Made by a program: the position numbers and the translations under genes | The notes under the pieces: model-generated | Databases searched by the model: none | What the model was told of the DNA's origin: nothing | Seen by the model: only the letters and a program-made list of their open reading frames with translations | Shown here: piece by piece, positions 19,040-27,881 of the stretch | Layout: each line of letters begins with the position of its first letter | Numbering within the stretch: the first letter of the stretch is position 1 | Origin: Candida dubliniensis CD36 | Taxonomy: Eukaryota; Ascomycota; Pichiomycetes; Serinales; Debaryomycetaceae | Assembly: GCF_000026945.1 (NCBI RefSeq) | Contig: NC_012867.1 | Location: 682,001 to 746,000 of the forward strand | Direction: 5' to 3' | DNA length: 64,000 bases

Positions 19040-20776
19040 ATGTCGGTTGAAAAGCAAGTAGAGGAATTATCCATCAGTGAAAACCCAGCTGCTTCAATAG
19101 CAAATGAATCTGCTCCAGCCACTACTGCCACCAATAGCAAGAATGTTGAAGGTGAAGAGGTAGTTTTGGGTGAAGATGGCCAACCATTGTCCAAGAAAGC
19201 CTTGAAGAAATTGTTGAAAGAAAAAGAAAAAGCAGCCAAAAAAGCCGAAAGAGAAGCTCAATTGGCCAAAGAAAAAGCAGCCAGAGAGGCCGAAGCAGCT
19301 AATGATCCAGCTAAAGAGAATTATGGCAAATTACCACTTATAAACTCATCGACTAGAAATGCTGACGAAAAACGTATTCTTTTCAAAGACTTGTCTGTTG
19401 CCAATGATGGAGAGACTGTAATCTTCAGAGCCAGAGTACACAACACCAGACAACAAGGTGCCACTATGGTGTTCTTGACATTAAGACAGCAGTCCGAATT
19501 GATACAAGCTTTGTTGAAGACTAACAAAGATACCGACTCCACTGCTGTTTCCAAACAAATGGTTAAATGGACCGGTTCAGTCAACTTGGAATCTATTGTT
19601 TTGGTTGAAGGTAAAGTAGCTAAAGTTGAAGAAAAAATCAAATCTGCCACTGTTCAAGATGTTGAAATCCTTATTAGTAAGATTTATACTATTCAAGAAA
19701 CCCCAGAGCAATTGCCATTGTTGATCGAAGATGCTTCAAGAAGTGAAAAGGAATCCGAGGAGTTAGGATTGCCAGGTGTCAATTTAGATACTAGATTAGA
19801 CGCAAGAGTTATTGACTTGAGAACCCCAACAAATCAAGCCATTTTCAAGATTCAATCTGGTGTTTGTCAATTGTTCAGAGAATTCTTGATAAAGAAAGGA
19901 TTTACAGAAATTCATACACCAAAAATCATTGGTGCTGCTTCTGAAGGTGGTTCCAATGTTTTCGAGATTAATTATTTCAAAGGTTCTGCATTCTTAGCTC
20001 AATCACCACAATTATATAAACAACAATTGATTGCTGCTGATTTTGAAAAAGTTTTCGAAATTGCCCCAGTTTTCAGAGCTGAAAACTCCAATACTCATCG
20101 TCACATGACCGAATTCACAGGTTTAGATTTGGAAATGGCATTTGAACAGCATTATGATGAAGTTTTGGAGGTCTTGGAAGAATTATTTGTGTTCATTTTC
20201 ACTGAATTGAAAACCAGATTTTCTAAAGAGATTGCCACTGTTAGGAAACAATTCCCAGTTGAAGAATTCAAGATTCCTAAAGATGGGAAAATGGTTAAAT
20301 TGCATTTTAAAGAAGGTATTGCAATGTTAAGAGAAGCTGGTAAAGATGTTGACGATTTCGAAGATTTGTCTACTGAAAATGAAAAATTATTGGGTAGATT
20401 AGTTCGTGAGAAATACGATACCGACTTTTACATTTTGGACAAATTCCCACTTGCTGTTAGACCATTCTATACCATGCCAGATTCAGAAGATCCAAGATAT
20501 TCTAACTCCTACGATTTCTTTATGAGAGGCGAAGAAATCTTATCTGGTGCGCAACGTATTCATGATCCTAAATTGTTAACGCAAAGAATGAAGGAACATG
20601 AAGTTGATCCAAACGTTCCAGGTTTGAATGATTATGTCGATGCCTTTACATATGGTTGTCCACCTCATGCAGGTGGTGGTATTGGTTTAGAAAGAGTTGT
20701 CATGTTCTTCTTAGATTTGAAGAACATTCGTCGTGCTTCATTATTCCCAAGAGATCCAAAACGTTTAACACCATAG
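19040..20776 (+). CDS. DPS1: Dps1, cytosolic aspartyl-tRNA synthetase
   Basis: Class II aspartyl-tRNA synthetase of the cytosol. It has 578 residues (S. cerevisiae 557). A Lys/Ala/Glu-rich eukaryote-specific N-terminal extension (about 50-95) aids tRNA binding. An OB-fold anticodon-binding domain follows (about 120-235). The catalytic core has motif 2 [19 protein letters not shown] near 346-364 and motif 3 [20 protein letters not shown] near 544-563. Codon use is strongly biased (TTG for Leu, AGA for Arg), and I noticed no in-frame CTG, as expected for a highly expressed CUG-clade gene. C. albicans has a second DPS1-like gene for mitochondria; this is the cytosolic form. Confidence 0.96.
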   Translation: MSVEKQVEELSISENPAASIANESAPATTATNSKNVEGEEVVLGEDGQPLSKKALKKLLKEKEKAAKKAEREAQLAKEKAAREAEAANDPAKENYGKLPLINSSTRNADEKRILFKDLSVANDGETVIFRARVHNTRQQGATMVFLTLRQQSELIQALLKTNKDTDSTAVSKQMVKWTGSVNLESIVLVEGKVAKVEEKIKSATVQDVEILISKIYTIQETPEQLPLLIEDASRSEKESEELGLPGVNLDTRLDARVIDLRTPTNQAIFKIQSGVCQLFREFLIKKGFTEIHTPKIIGAASEGGSNVFEINYFKGSAFLAQSPQLYKQQLIAADFEKVFEIAPVFRAENSNTHRHMTEFTGLDLEMAFEQHYDEVLEVLEELFVFIFTELKTRFSKEIATVRKQFPVEEFKIPKDGKMVKLHFKEGIAMLREAGKDVDDFEDLSTENEKLLGRLVREKYDTDFYILDKFPLAVRPFYTMPDSEDPRYSNSYDFFMRGEEILSGAQRIHDPKLLTQRMKEHEVDPNVPGLNDYVDAFTYGCPPHAGGGIGLERVVMFFLDLKNIRRASLFPRDPKRLTP

Positions 20777-21120
20777 TTACAACTTGAAAATATGTGTAGA
20801 TGTTTATGTAAGTTTGTAATTAGGGCCATATATTTTATGAATGAAATTTACTCGACAGAAGGTTCATTACTTTGCAACATCTTGTCACTGTAGCAATGTT
20901 CTTATAGTTCTATCTCGTTGAAAAATTCGAAAAAAAAAAAAAAAAATAAGAGTTGGGCAAACCAGAGAAGGAGAAAAAAAAAAATGTGACAAAAGAAATA
21001 CACGAAGAGTGATAACGAACAATAATCAATCATTCGTTCTATTCTTTTCCAACAACAACCTGAATTCACCACATAGTAATAGAAACATAACAAGTTTATT
21101 TATTCAAAAAAAAAAAAGTA
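20777..21120. promoter_or_regulatory. Spacer upstream of GTR2
   Basis: 344 bp with three long A runs (near 20931-20946, 20973-20983, 21106-21117). The last one ends 3 nt before the GTR2 ATG, an A-rich initiation context. No gene or RNA recognised. Confidence 0.5.
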
Positions 21121-22239
21121 ATGGAAGCTACACTCATACCTAATCCTAAGGATAATAATGCCACAATCCTATTAATGGGTTTGCGTAGAAGTGGAAAGTC
21201 ATCTATTTGTAAAGTTGTTTTTCACAACATGCAACCTTATGATACATTATATCTTGAAAGTACATCAAAACCCACCACTGAACAGTTTTCTTCTTTAATC
21301 GATTTATCGGTGATGGAATTGCCTGGACAGTTGAATTATTTTGAACCGAACTATGATTCGGAAAGATTGTTTTCGTCAGTAGGGGCATTGGTATACGTTA
21401 TTGACTCACAAGATGAGTATTTGAATGCAATTACCAATTTGCTGATGATTATTGATTATGCGTATAAAGTTAATCCCAAAATCAATATAGAGGTTTTAAT
21501 TCACAAGATTGATGGATTAAGTGAAGATTATAGAATAGATGCACAAAGAGACATTATGCAAAGAACTGGAGATGAGCTATTGGACTTGGGAGTGGAAGGA
21601 GTAGAGTTGAGTTTTTATTTGACATCTATTTTCAATCATTCAATCTATGAGGCTTTCTCTAGAATCGTACAAAAACTTATCCCAGAAGTATCCTCATTGG
21701 AAAACATGCTCGATAATTTGGTGGAGCATTCGTCTATTGATAAAGTGTTTTTATTTGATGTTAATTCTAAAATCTATGTGGCTACAGATTCATCACCAGT
21801 TGACATTCAGACATATGAGGTTTGTGCAGAGTTTATTGATATCACCATAGACTTGGATGATTTGTATGTTGAAAATGACAAGAATAAGAATGGAAACGGT
21901 GGTATCGGTGGTAAGCAAAAGGAGGTTAAGTCCATCAGTCATTTGTCCAATGGTTCTGTGCTATATTTGAAACAAATGATTCGAGGTTTGGCGTTGGTTG
22001 CATTAATAAGAAATGACGACACCAAGGAAATACAACAAGATGATGACAATACCATTGGAATTACCGCAGAAAACATACAATCTGCAGACGGATCTGTCTT
22101 TGACTCAAACCAAGAGAAATCCTTAACTGTGATTGATCACAACGTCAATTTATTTAAAAAATCATTAATGAAGATTTGGAAGAATTCAAAATTGACCAAT
22201 GTCAATTCAAATGTATCACAACCTCAGTCTATAAAATAA
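21121..22239 (+). CDS. GTR2: Gtr2, RagC/D-type GTPase of the EGO complex
   Basis: Rag GTPase that pairs with Gtr1 on the vacuole, in the EGO complex, to report amino-acid supply to TORC1. It has 372 residues (S. cerevisiae 341). P-loop GLRRSGKSS is at 20-28. The Rag-specific block IEVLIHKIDGLSEDYRIDAQRDI carries the HKID guanine-specificity motif, followed by VELSFYLTSIFNHSIYEAFSRIVQKLIP. The C-terminal roadblock-like domain includes VFLFDVNSKIYVATDSSPVD. A low-complexity insert (NKNGNGGIGGK) sits near 258-268. CTG codon at residue 108. Confidence 0.95.
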   Translation: MEATLIPNPKDNNATILLMGLRRSGKSSICKVVFHNMQPYDTLYLESTSKPTTEQFSSLIDLSVMELPGQLNYFEPNYDSERLFSSVGALVYVIDSQDEYLNAITNLLMIIDYAYKVNPKINIEVLIHKIDGLSEDYRIDAQRDIMQRTGDELLDLGVEGVELSFYLTSIFNHSIYEAFSRIVQKLIPEVSSLENMLDNLVEHSSIDKVFLFDVNSKIYVATDSSPVDIQTYEVCAEFIDITIDLDDLYVENDKNKNGNGGIGGKQKEVKSISHLSNGSVLYLKQMIRGLALVALIRNDDTKEIQQDDDNTIGITAENIQSADGSVFDSNQEKSLTVIDHNVNLFKKSLMKIWKNSKLTNVNSNVSQPQSIK

Positions 22240-22449
22240 TTCACCCAGTGTTATCTGTAAATACATGTATAGATAAATAAAAGAAGTAATTGCATAACAA
22301 TACAGTTAATCAGTATAAGCATAATTAATGTAGAGAAGTTAACACGCCATTAAATATATTCAAATCTGATAGACACCAAGAGACGTGAATTACTTAAAAA
22401 CGTGGAATTTCTCCTTTTTCTTCACTTCAAAGAAGTAAGATCTTAGAAT

Positions 22450-22693
22450 GGAAATAAATCAAAAATTAAAAGACCCACACTTTCTAACCCGAATCATCCA
22501 TCAAGAAACCCCAACTCTGCCACCAAGGACATCACCAGAGCCTCCATCAAATGATTCAAATCATTAACGAAAGTTGGCGTTACTAGATAAAACACCCCAA
22601 TGACGCAATGTGCAATGTCTAAAGTGAGTGCCAATATATCATAATAACGATTACAAGACTACTTGATCTCCTGTAATTTCTCTAGGTAAGTAT
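22450..22693 (-). ncRNA. SNR19: U1 spliceosomal snRNA
   Basis: Minus-strand RNA that base-pairs with 5' splice sites. The 5' end at 22693 reads AUACUUACCU, the invariant U1 5' arm complementary to GUAUGU/GUAAGU donors. Stem-loop I follows: AUUACA pairs with UGUAAU around a loop containing GGAGAUCAAGUAGUC, which matches the U1-70K-binding loop (GAUCAAGAAGU in S. cerevisiae). A second hairpin (GAC/GUC stem) presents AUUGCAC, the U1A-site sequence, at 22616-22610. Near the 3' end is an Sm site AAUUUUUGA (22467-22459) in a context nearly identical to the S. cerevisiae U1 end. The 3' end is estimated. About 244 nt, far shorter than S. cerevisiae snR19 (568 nt). Confidence 0.95.
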
Positions 22694-22765
22694 GAAGAAA
22701 AAGAAAAAGAAAAGGGAAAAAAAAAAAAATTCCTGAAAAAAAAAAATTTGTCTTCTATGGAAGTC

Positions 22766-22773
22766 TATTTATA
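22766..22773 (-). promoter_or_regulatory. TATA box of the U1 snRNA gene
   Basis: TATAAATA on the minus strand, 73-80 nt upstream of the U1 5' end and within the 123 bp separating it from the POP1 stop. Spacing fits RNA polymerase II snRNA promoters of yeasts. Confidence 0.7.
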
Positions 22774-22816
22774 CTAGAGATTGGTCGTGTGACAAGTGCA
22801 AAACTTTTCTTTCGTT

Positions 22817-25153
22817 TTATACAACCCTAAAGGAGACATTATATACTTTTGACTTACCGGGATTTCTAACGTACAACTTATGACCACTCTCTTCAATTAA
22901 CCACTTTTGGGCTATAATCGTGCCGATGCCACTATATTTTCCAACATTCAAATTCATGGCTCCGGTAGTAACAAACCCAACACAATGAATATCAGTTGCA
23001 CTGGGGTCTGAGTACAATCTTGCATTATCGTCAATTGTGCCATCATTAATTACTGATAGGCCTATTTGAACAACAGGTAGTTTTTTGTGTAAGATATCCG
23101 GCAACTGTGCAATTTTATAAGCATTGTTGTAAAAGTCCACTTGAGTTTTATGGTTTGTATACAATTCGACTATTGGTTCATTTACGTCAGTAACATCTTT
23201 TTCAAGCGACTTGGTGGTTTGTAATAAATCATGGACAGAATTAATTATTCTCTCTGGGCCATCATACTGGGCAAAGTCTGGTGCCAAACCTTGTTCAAGT
23301 GTTTTTCGATCGAGCTTGCTATAATTCAATAAGAATGTCAAATTTCGTAAATTCCTCCAATCGCATTTATTAGCATTAAAAATCAGCGAATAGTTCTTCT
23401 CAGACTTTTCAACTGAGACTTGGCTTTTGGGTAACTTTGCTGCTTTAAGCTGATTTGCTTCACCAACCAATTTGTTAAATTGCCAACCGTCATATGACCA
23501 AGGATAATCTTGCGGATAATATGGCTTGTGGTTCTCAAACTGAAATTGATGCATTTGTTTGGATCCACCTGGTTTGATATCCGTAACTTTTGTTATCTGA
23601 ATCCAGAAAGGCAATATCCAATGCCAAGGAAGAATTAATAACCATTTTTGGCTGTCTGTTTTAGATAACAACACTGGAATTTGACTATGGGAAATATCTG
23701 ATGGCTTCTTGTTCATATTTCCATGAAATCTTCCCAATTGCTTTATCGACAATTGATCCTTATAAGAGTCGTATCTCCCTTCTGGAGTGGATAACTTTTT
23801 AACAATGTCCTGATTTACACGAGGGGAGGAATTTAATGCAATTATAATATCATAAATGTCTTGATCTTCCTTACGGTTATGTGGCAACTTGGTGGGTCTC
23901 TGCCAAATACGCGGGTCATGTAAATTGAAAGTAAATGTAGTCCCCACAGGAACAAGATCACTATCCTTTATTTTCGAAAGGGACGCCCAAGTATTCTTTA
24001 AATCCGGTGAAATATTGTGAAAATGAAATATTTTGCTTAAACACTTCATACTTAATGGACCTGATAATTCAATACTCCCCAAAGCGTATCGACAATCATG
24101 AATTGTGGAATTTGGAATATTTTCTATTTTTTCCTTGTATGATTGAAATAATTTTTCATAAACCGATGGTACCACTCTTACCATGATGGTGTTCAAAGAA
24201 TGATTCATATACACAAATCCTGGACATAACTTTGTTTCTCCATCAATATGAACCCAACCATTGTATGATTTCTTACCATTCAATATTTGTTTACCAACTT
24301 TCTTCCCACATAACTGTTTCGCTATGTCTGCAAACTTTGCTGCATCACCAATGAATAAAATAAATGTAGGAAAATATGATGTATCAAAGCATACTGCTTT
24401 TTGTCGATTCCAACGATTCATTAATTTAAAACATTTCTGTGTAGGCGTGTATGGAATTTGGTACCCGTATTTCTTGCTCATATGAAATCTTTTGACATGC
24501 CATATATGTGTAGGTATCCAAACAAATTCCCTTTGACGTTTATAATATTTGATGCTTCCTTTTGGCCGTGGTGCAAATTCATTAATACCAGTATTATCAC
24601 GAGATCCAACTGAGTTATTTAACTTGGTAAAGTCTTCAAGAGTTGACAGTTTGAGATTCTCTTTGTGGATTTTTTTGATTTCATCACGTATAGCTTTAAA
24701 TTGTTTACGAATGTTTTTCTTATTGAGGAGGTTTTCCAATGGATCATATTTATTCTTCTTCATTTTAGTAGCTACTTTTAGTAATCTATTTCTGACAAGT
24801 AACTTGTATAATCTTCTTCCACGAGGCATTTTCTTGACAGGTAAATTGGCACTCATTTCTTGTTTAGCTCTCTTCCTTAATCTTTTGGGAATTCTTTTCA
24901 CATTATGAGATGCGGCTCTACGTCGTAATACTCTAGGCAAATCTTGAAATACTCTTGTTGAAGATGCATTTTTGGAATTTAATTGTGATTGCTCAAATGA
25001 TCGTATTTCAAAATTTCGTGAATGGATAAAGGAATTCACATCCAAGACTCGTTGTTTTTTATCATATGCTGGGTCGTTGAGTTGACTCTTAATCGTTCGA
25101 CTATTATATAATCGTGTCTTCTTTTTATTCAATTGCTTAGAATTAGTACTCAT
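22817..25153 (-). CDS. POP1: Pop1, large subunit of RNase P and RNase MRP
   Basis: Largest protein of nuclear RNase P (tRNA 5' processing) and RNase MRP (rRNA and mRNA cleavage). It binds the RNA subunit in the nucleolus. It has 778 residues; S. cerevisiae Pop1 has 875. A very basic N-terminal Pop1 region includes FQDLPRVLRRRAASHNVKR (69-87), the hallmark of the family, then RLRKRAKQEM and the VWIPTHIWHVKRFHM block. The POPLD domain is near 480-580 (PVLLSKTDSQKWLLILPWHW). The C-terminus contains CVGFVTTGAMNLNVGKYSG. Transcribed in the same direction as, and just upstream of, the U1 gene. Confidence 0.95.
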   Translation of the reverse strand: MSTNSKQLNKKKTRLYNSRTIKSQLNDPAYDKKQRVLDVNSFIHSRNFEIRSFEQSQLNSKNASSTRVFQDLPRVLRRRAASHNVKRIPKRLRKRAKQEMSANLPVKKMPRGRRLYKLLVRNRLLKVATKMKKNKYDPLENLLNKKNIRKQFKAIRDEIKKIHKENLKLSTLEDFTKLNNSVGSRDNTGINEFAPRPKGSIKYYKRQREFVWIPTHIWHVKRFHMSKKYGYQIPYTPTQKCFKLMNRWNRQKAVCFDTSYFPTFILFIGDAAKFADIAKQLCGKKVGKQILNGKKSYNGWVHIDGETKLCPGFVYMNHSLNTIMVRVVPSVYEKLFQSYKEKIENIPNSTIHDCRYALGSIELSGPLSMKCLSKIFHFHNISPDLKNTWASLSKIKDSDLVPVGTTFTFNLHDPRIWQRPTKLPHNRKEDQDIYDIIIALNSSPRVNQDIVKKLSTPEGRYDSYKDQLSIKQLGRFHGNMNKKPSDISHSQIPVLLSKTDSQKWLLILPWHWILPFWIQITKVTDIKPGGSKQMHQFQFENHKPYYPQDYPWSYDGWQFNKLVGEANQLKAAKLPKSQVSVEKSEKNYSLIFNANKCDWRNLRNLTFLLNYSKLDRKTLEQGLAPDFAQYDGPERIINSVHDLLQTTKSLEKDVTDVNEPIVELYTNHKTQVDFYNNAYKIAQLPDILHKKLPVVQIGLSVINDGTIDDNARLYSDPSATDIHCVGFVTTGAMNLNVGKYSGIGTIIAQKWLIEESGHKLYVRNPGKSKVYNVSFRVV

Positions 25154-25402
25154 GATTAATGAAAGCCCAAATGTATAACAACTTTTAGGTTGCCAAGGAA
25201 CGATTAGTTGTAGACTTGGTGTTTAAATTCAAGGATATTTTCATTTCTAGATTTTTTTTTTTTTCTCTCACATCATCTCAAATGATCATTGCATAACTAC
25301 AAACATCAAAAAAGACATTTGTATCCATACAACCGGTTCAAACCTACATATGATTCTTCTACTTAGTTTGGTTTTAAAGAAACTAGAACAATTAATTTAT
25401 TT

Positions 25403-26083
25403 CTAATAATACGATACACTATATAATGTGGGTAAATTTGTGTGGTCTCTTTGCCATTCTGTTATTATACTCATCATTTGATCCTCTAATATTATATCCA
25501 GCTCATCTTCAATGTCATGACCAAGTTCCTGTTTTCTCTTCCTTCTAAAATCATGTATCATATTAACCAATTTCAAAATACCTTTCCCTCCCATTATTGC
25601 ATTTTCATTATCATCTTTGATATCAATGTTTATAACATGTACAAGTCGTTTAATATCATCGTTATCACTGGGATCTCTATCATACATTCTATGCATTAAA
25701 TCTTCAATTACACTATCAAAACATCTTTCCTCACAAGTGATGACCAAATCAAATTTACCAAGTGATGCATTTCTATGCCATTTTTCTGGTGCCTCTTTAA
25801 CACTTTTATTTCTTTCCAACATATGTATCAACCCATTCGATTCATATAGTTTCCTACTTTTTTGACTGATTAAATCATCATACATTACTTGGTAAGGAGT
25901 TCCAAAATCATAGACATTAGGTTTATCCACACTTGGTCCAGGTAATCGAACTGCGGTACCAGTACCAAACGAATGCACATCATACCCTGCATCCATCAAT
26001 TGCTTGTGGGATTCCATAGATCTATTGTTATTGGATGCACACACCGTACAAATTTTTAGACTATCATCTATATGTTTGGACAT
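25403..26083 (-). CDS. SSU72: Ssu72, RNA polymerase II CTD phosphatase
   Basis: Phosphatase of Ser5-P and Ser7-P in the polymerase II C-terminal domain and subunit of the cleavage/polyadenylation factor. It acts in termination and gene looping. It has 226 residues, near the usual 206. The catalytic CX5R loop CASNNNRS has Cys15 and Arg21. FGTGTAVRLPGPSVDKPNVY and the FDLVITCEERCFDSVIEDL block are both family hallmarks, with the general-acid Asp region following. Start is the first ATG. POP1 lies downstream... on the minus strand the transcription order is SSU72 then POP1, with 249 bp between. Confidence 0.96.
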   Translation of the reverse strand: MSKHIDDSLKICTVCASNNNRSMESHKQLMDAGYDVHSFGTGTAVRLPGPSVDKPNVYDFGTPYQVMYDDLISQKSRKLYESNGLIHMLERNKSVKEAPEKWHRNASLGKFDLVITCEERCFDSVIEDLMHRMYDRDPSDNDDIKRLVHVINIDIKDDNENAIMGGKGILKLVNMIHDFRRKRKQELGHDIEDELDIILEDQMMSIITEWQRDHTNLPTLYSVSYY

Positions 26084-26140
26084 TATGGATATGAATGGTA
26101 TATTGTTGAATTTTTAAACACCGATAGACAAATGAAAAGG

Positions 26141-26162
26141 AAAAAAAAAAAAAAAAAAAAAA
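26141..26162. repeat. Poly(A) run of 22
   Basis: Homopolymer in the 185-bp spacer between SSU72 and ATG4. Probably a nucleosome-excluding promoter element of SSU72; a likely site of sequencing length error. Confidence 0.7.
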
Positions 26163-26268
26163 GAATTGAAAGAATGAAAGGAAAACAAAAGAGAATATTT
26201 ATCGAATTTCTCTTGCCTTTCTGTAACTTTGCACTAAATTATTATTTTTGGTGGCAATTTTACACGAC

Positions 26269-27600
26269 TCACACATTGGATGGCACCAGCACCACCAGGG
26301 ACAGTTGATTTCCTATATCTATGAATTCGTCTGGAGTATCAGTCACTTCCTCTTGTTGTTGTTCATTCTCAATTTTACTCACATTCAAATTAACAAACTC
26401 TTCTTCTTCATCCTGTACTTCTTCCCATGACTGATTGATTATAGAATCTTGTTGTACTGGTAGAGTGTGAGGATGGAAATGAACAATCTTGTTGTTATTA
26501 TCGATACAACTAGTTTTGAAATCAATATATTCGTCAATATTCGTCACTAGTATGCCAATCATCATTGAAGGATCTAATAAGCTAATATTTAGTGTGTTAT
26601 AATTAGTTGAATGATATGAATCCATATTGAATGGAGTCTCGACAATTTGTGGTAAATGAGGGTCAAAATATATCAAATCGGTATCTTCATAGCCTAGAAA
26701 GTAAAAACTCGAAGAAGGTTTACCTCCTGCAATTCCACAACTATATTTTGAAGATAATAAATGAAAGATACTATTATAATAGTATGAGTTTACTTTATCA
26801 ATACCTAATCTTATTGGAAACAAAATTATAACACTGTTACTTTTTTCTTTAGCAAAAACATCTCGTATTTCATCATCAAACAAGTCAGAGTTTTCACTAA
26901 TAAATACTCTAGGTGGGTTGATACCATTAATTTCTTGATCTTGTAGTTCATTAGTTAAACGTTTTATTGATAATGACGCCGCATTAGGACCAAACCATTC
27001 TCCTGGTTTAACATGTAATGGCAGTGAACTAGCAACTCTAATGAAATTGTGAATTGAAAATGGAGATTTAGTATCATCTTGAAACAATTTAACAATTTCT
27101 TGTTCATTCTTTGGATACAATTTTAGTAAAGTATTTGCTAATAGATTCTGGGATGTTCTAATCATACACCCCCAACCAGCATCCGAAGTGAAATTTTCTT
27201 TATCAAATAAACTCTTTAAATTTGCAAAATTAGAATAAATAGTAGTCCTATTGAAAATGATTGATGGGAAAAAATGAATTGGTTGAGGACCGTCTATTGA
27301 TTTAGGTATTGGTTCAAATCCACAACGATATGATAACCAAAGTTTGGATTCAATATAATTGTTTGCAGCGTTGGAATTGTCAAATATTTGGCCCAATATA
27401 ACAATCTTCCTATTTATGAGTTCAGCTTCTTCACTAGCACTTTCTTGTGATGTCGGGACTTCTTGACTACCATTTAATCCATTCGATAAGTCTTTCACAA
27501 ATAAAGTAAATCGCCCTAAAACAGTGTCCACTTCTTCATTGGATGTTTGTTCTGGTGAGGCTTCGACATCAGGTTGGTTGTTTAGGTTTTGTTGATCCAT
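26269..27600 (-). CDS. ATG4: Atg4, cysteine protease of autophagy
   Basis: Protease that trims the C-terminus of Atg8 for lipidation and later removes it from phosphatidylethanolamine. It has 443 residues. The catalytic Cys is residue 145 in DAGWGCMIRTSQNLLANTLL. The Asp and His of the triad are at 313 and 315 in YFDPHLPQ. The YRCGFEPIP and LGIDKVNSYYYNSI blocks are typical. The C-terminal tail is acidic and Gln-rich. WEEVQDEEEEFVNLNV near the end may hold a LIR-type (W/F-x-x-V/L) Atg8-binding motif. Divergent from SQS1 over 281 bp. Confidence 0.95.
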   Translation of the reverse strand: MDQQNLNNQPDVEASPEQTSNEEVDTVLGRFTLFVKDLSNGLNGSQEVPTSQESASEEAELINRKIVILGQIFDNSNAANNYIESKLWLSYRCGFEPIPKSIDGPQPIHFFPSIIFNRTTIYSNFANLKSLFDKENFTSDAGWGCMIRTSQNLLANTLLKLYPKNEQEIVKLFQDDTKSPFSIHNFIRVASSLPLHVKPGEWFGPNAASLSIKRLTNELQDQEINGINPPRVFISENSDLFDDEIRDVFAKEKSNSVIILFPIRLGIDKVNSYYYNSIFHLLSSKYSCGIAGGKPSSSFYFLGYEDTDLIYFDPHLPQIVETPFNMDSYHSTNYNTLNISLLDPSMMIGILVTNIDEYIDFKTSCIDNNNKIVHFHPHTLPVQQDSIINQSWEEVQDEEEEFVNLNVSKIENEQQQEEVTDTPDEFIDIGNQLSLVVLVPSNV

Positions 27601-27881
27601 ATTCTCTTAAGTTTATTGTGGTGTATAATTACTGATAAGGGAAAAACTTGACTCTGTGTTTTTGTCTTTCAAATATATAATCTCTGTGTATCAATGTAGG
27701 AAAAATAAACTTCTTCCCACCAAATAAACTGGTCCCCACGAGTTGGCGCGTAGCCATTAAAACTTTCCCAGCCAAAAAAATGGCACTCAGATCGTTGTTG
27801 ATTATTGCCATCGCAACTTTTTAATAGAAACACACTAGAAACGATTTCAAACTTTATCAACAACAATAAATTAAGAAAGAC

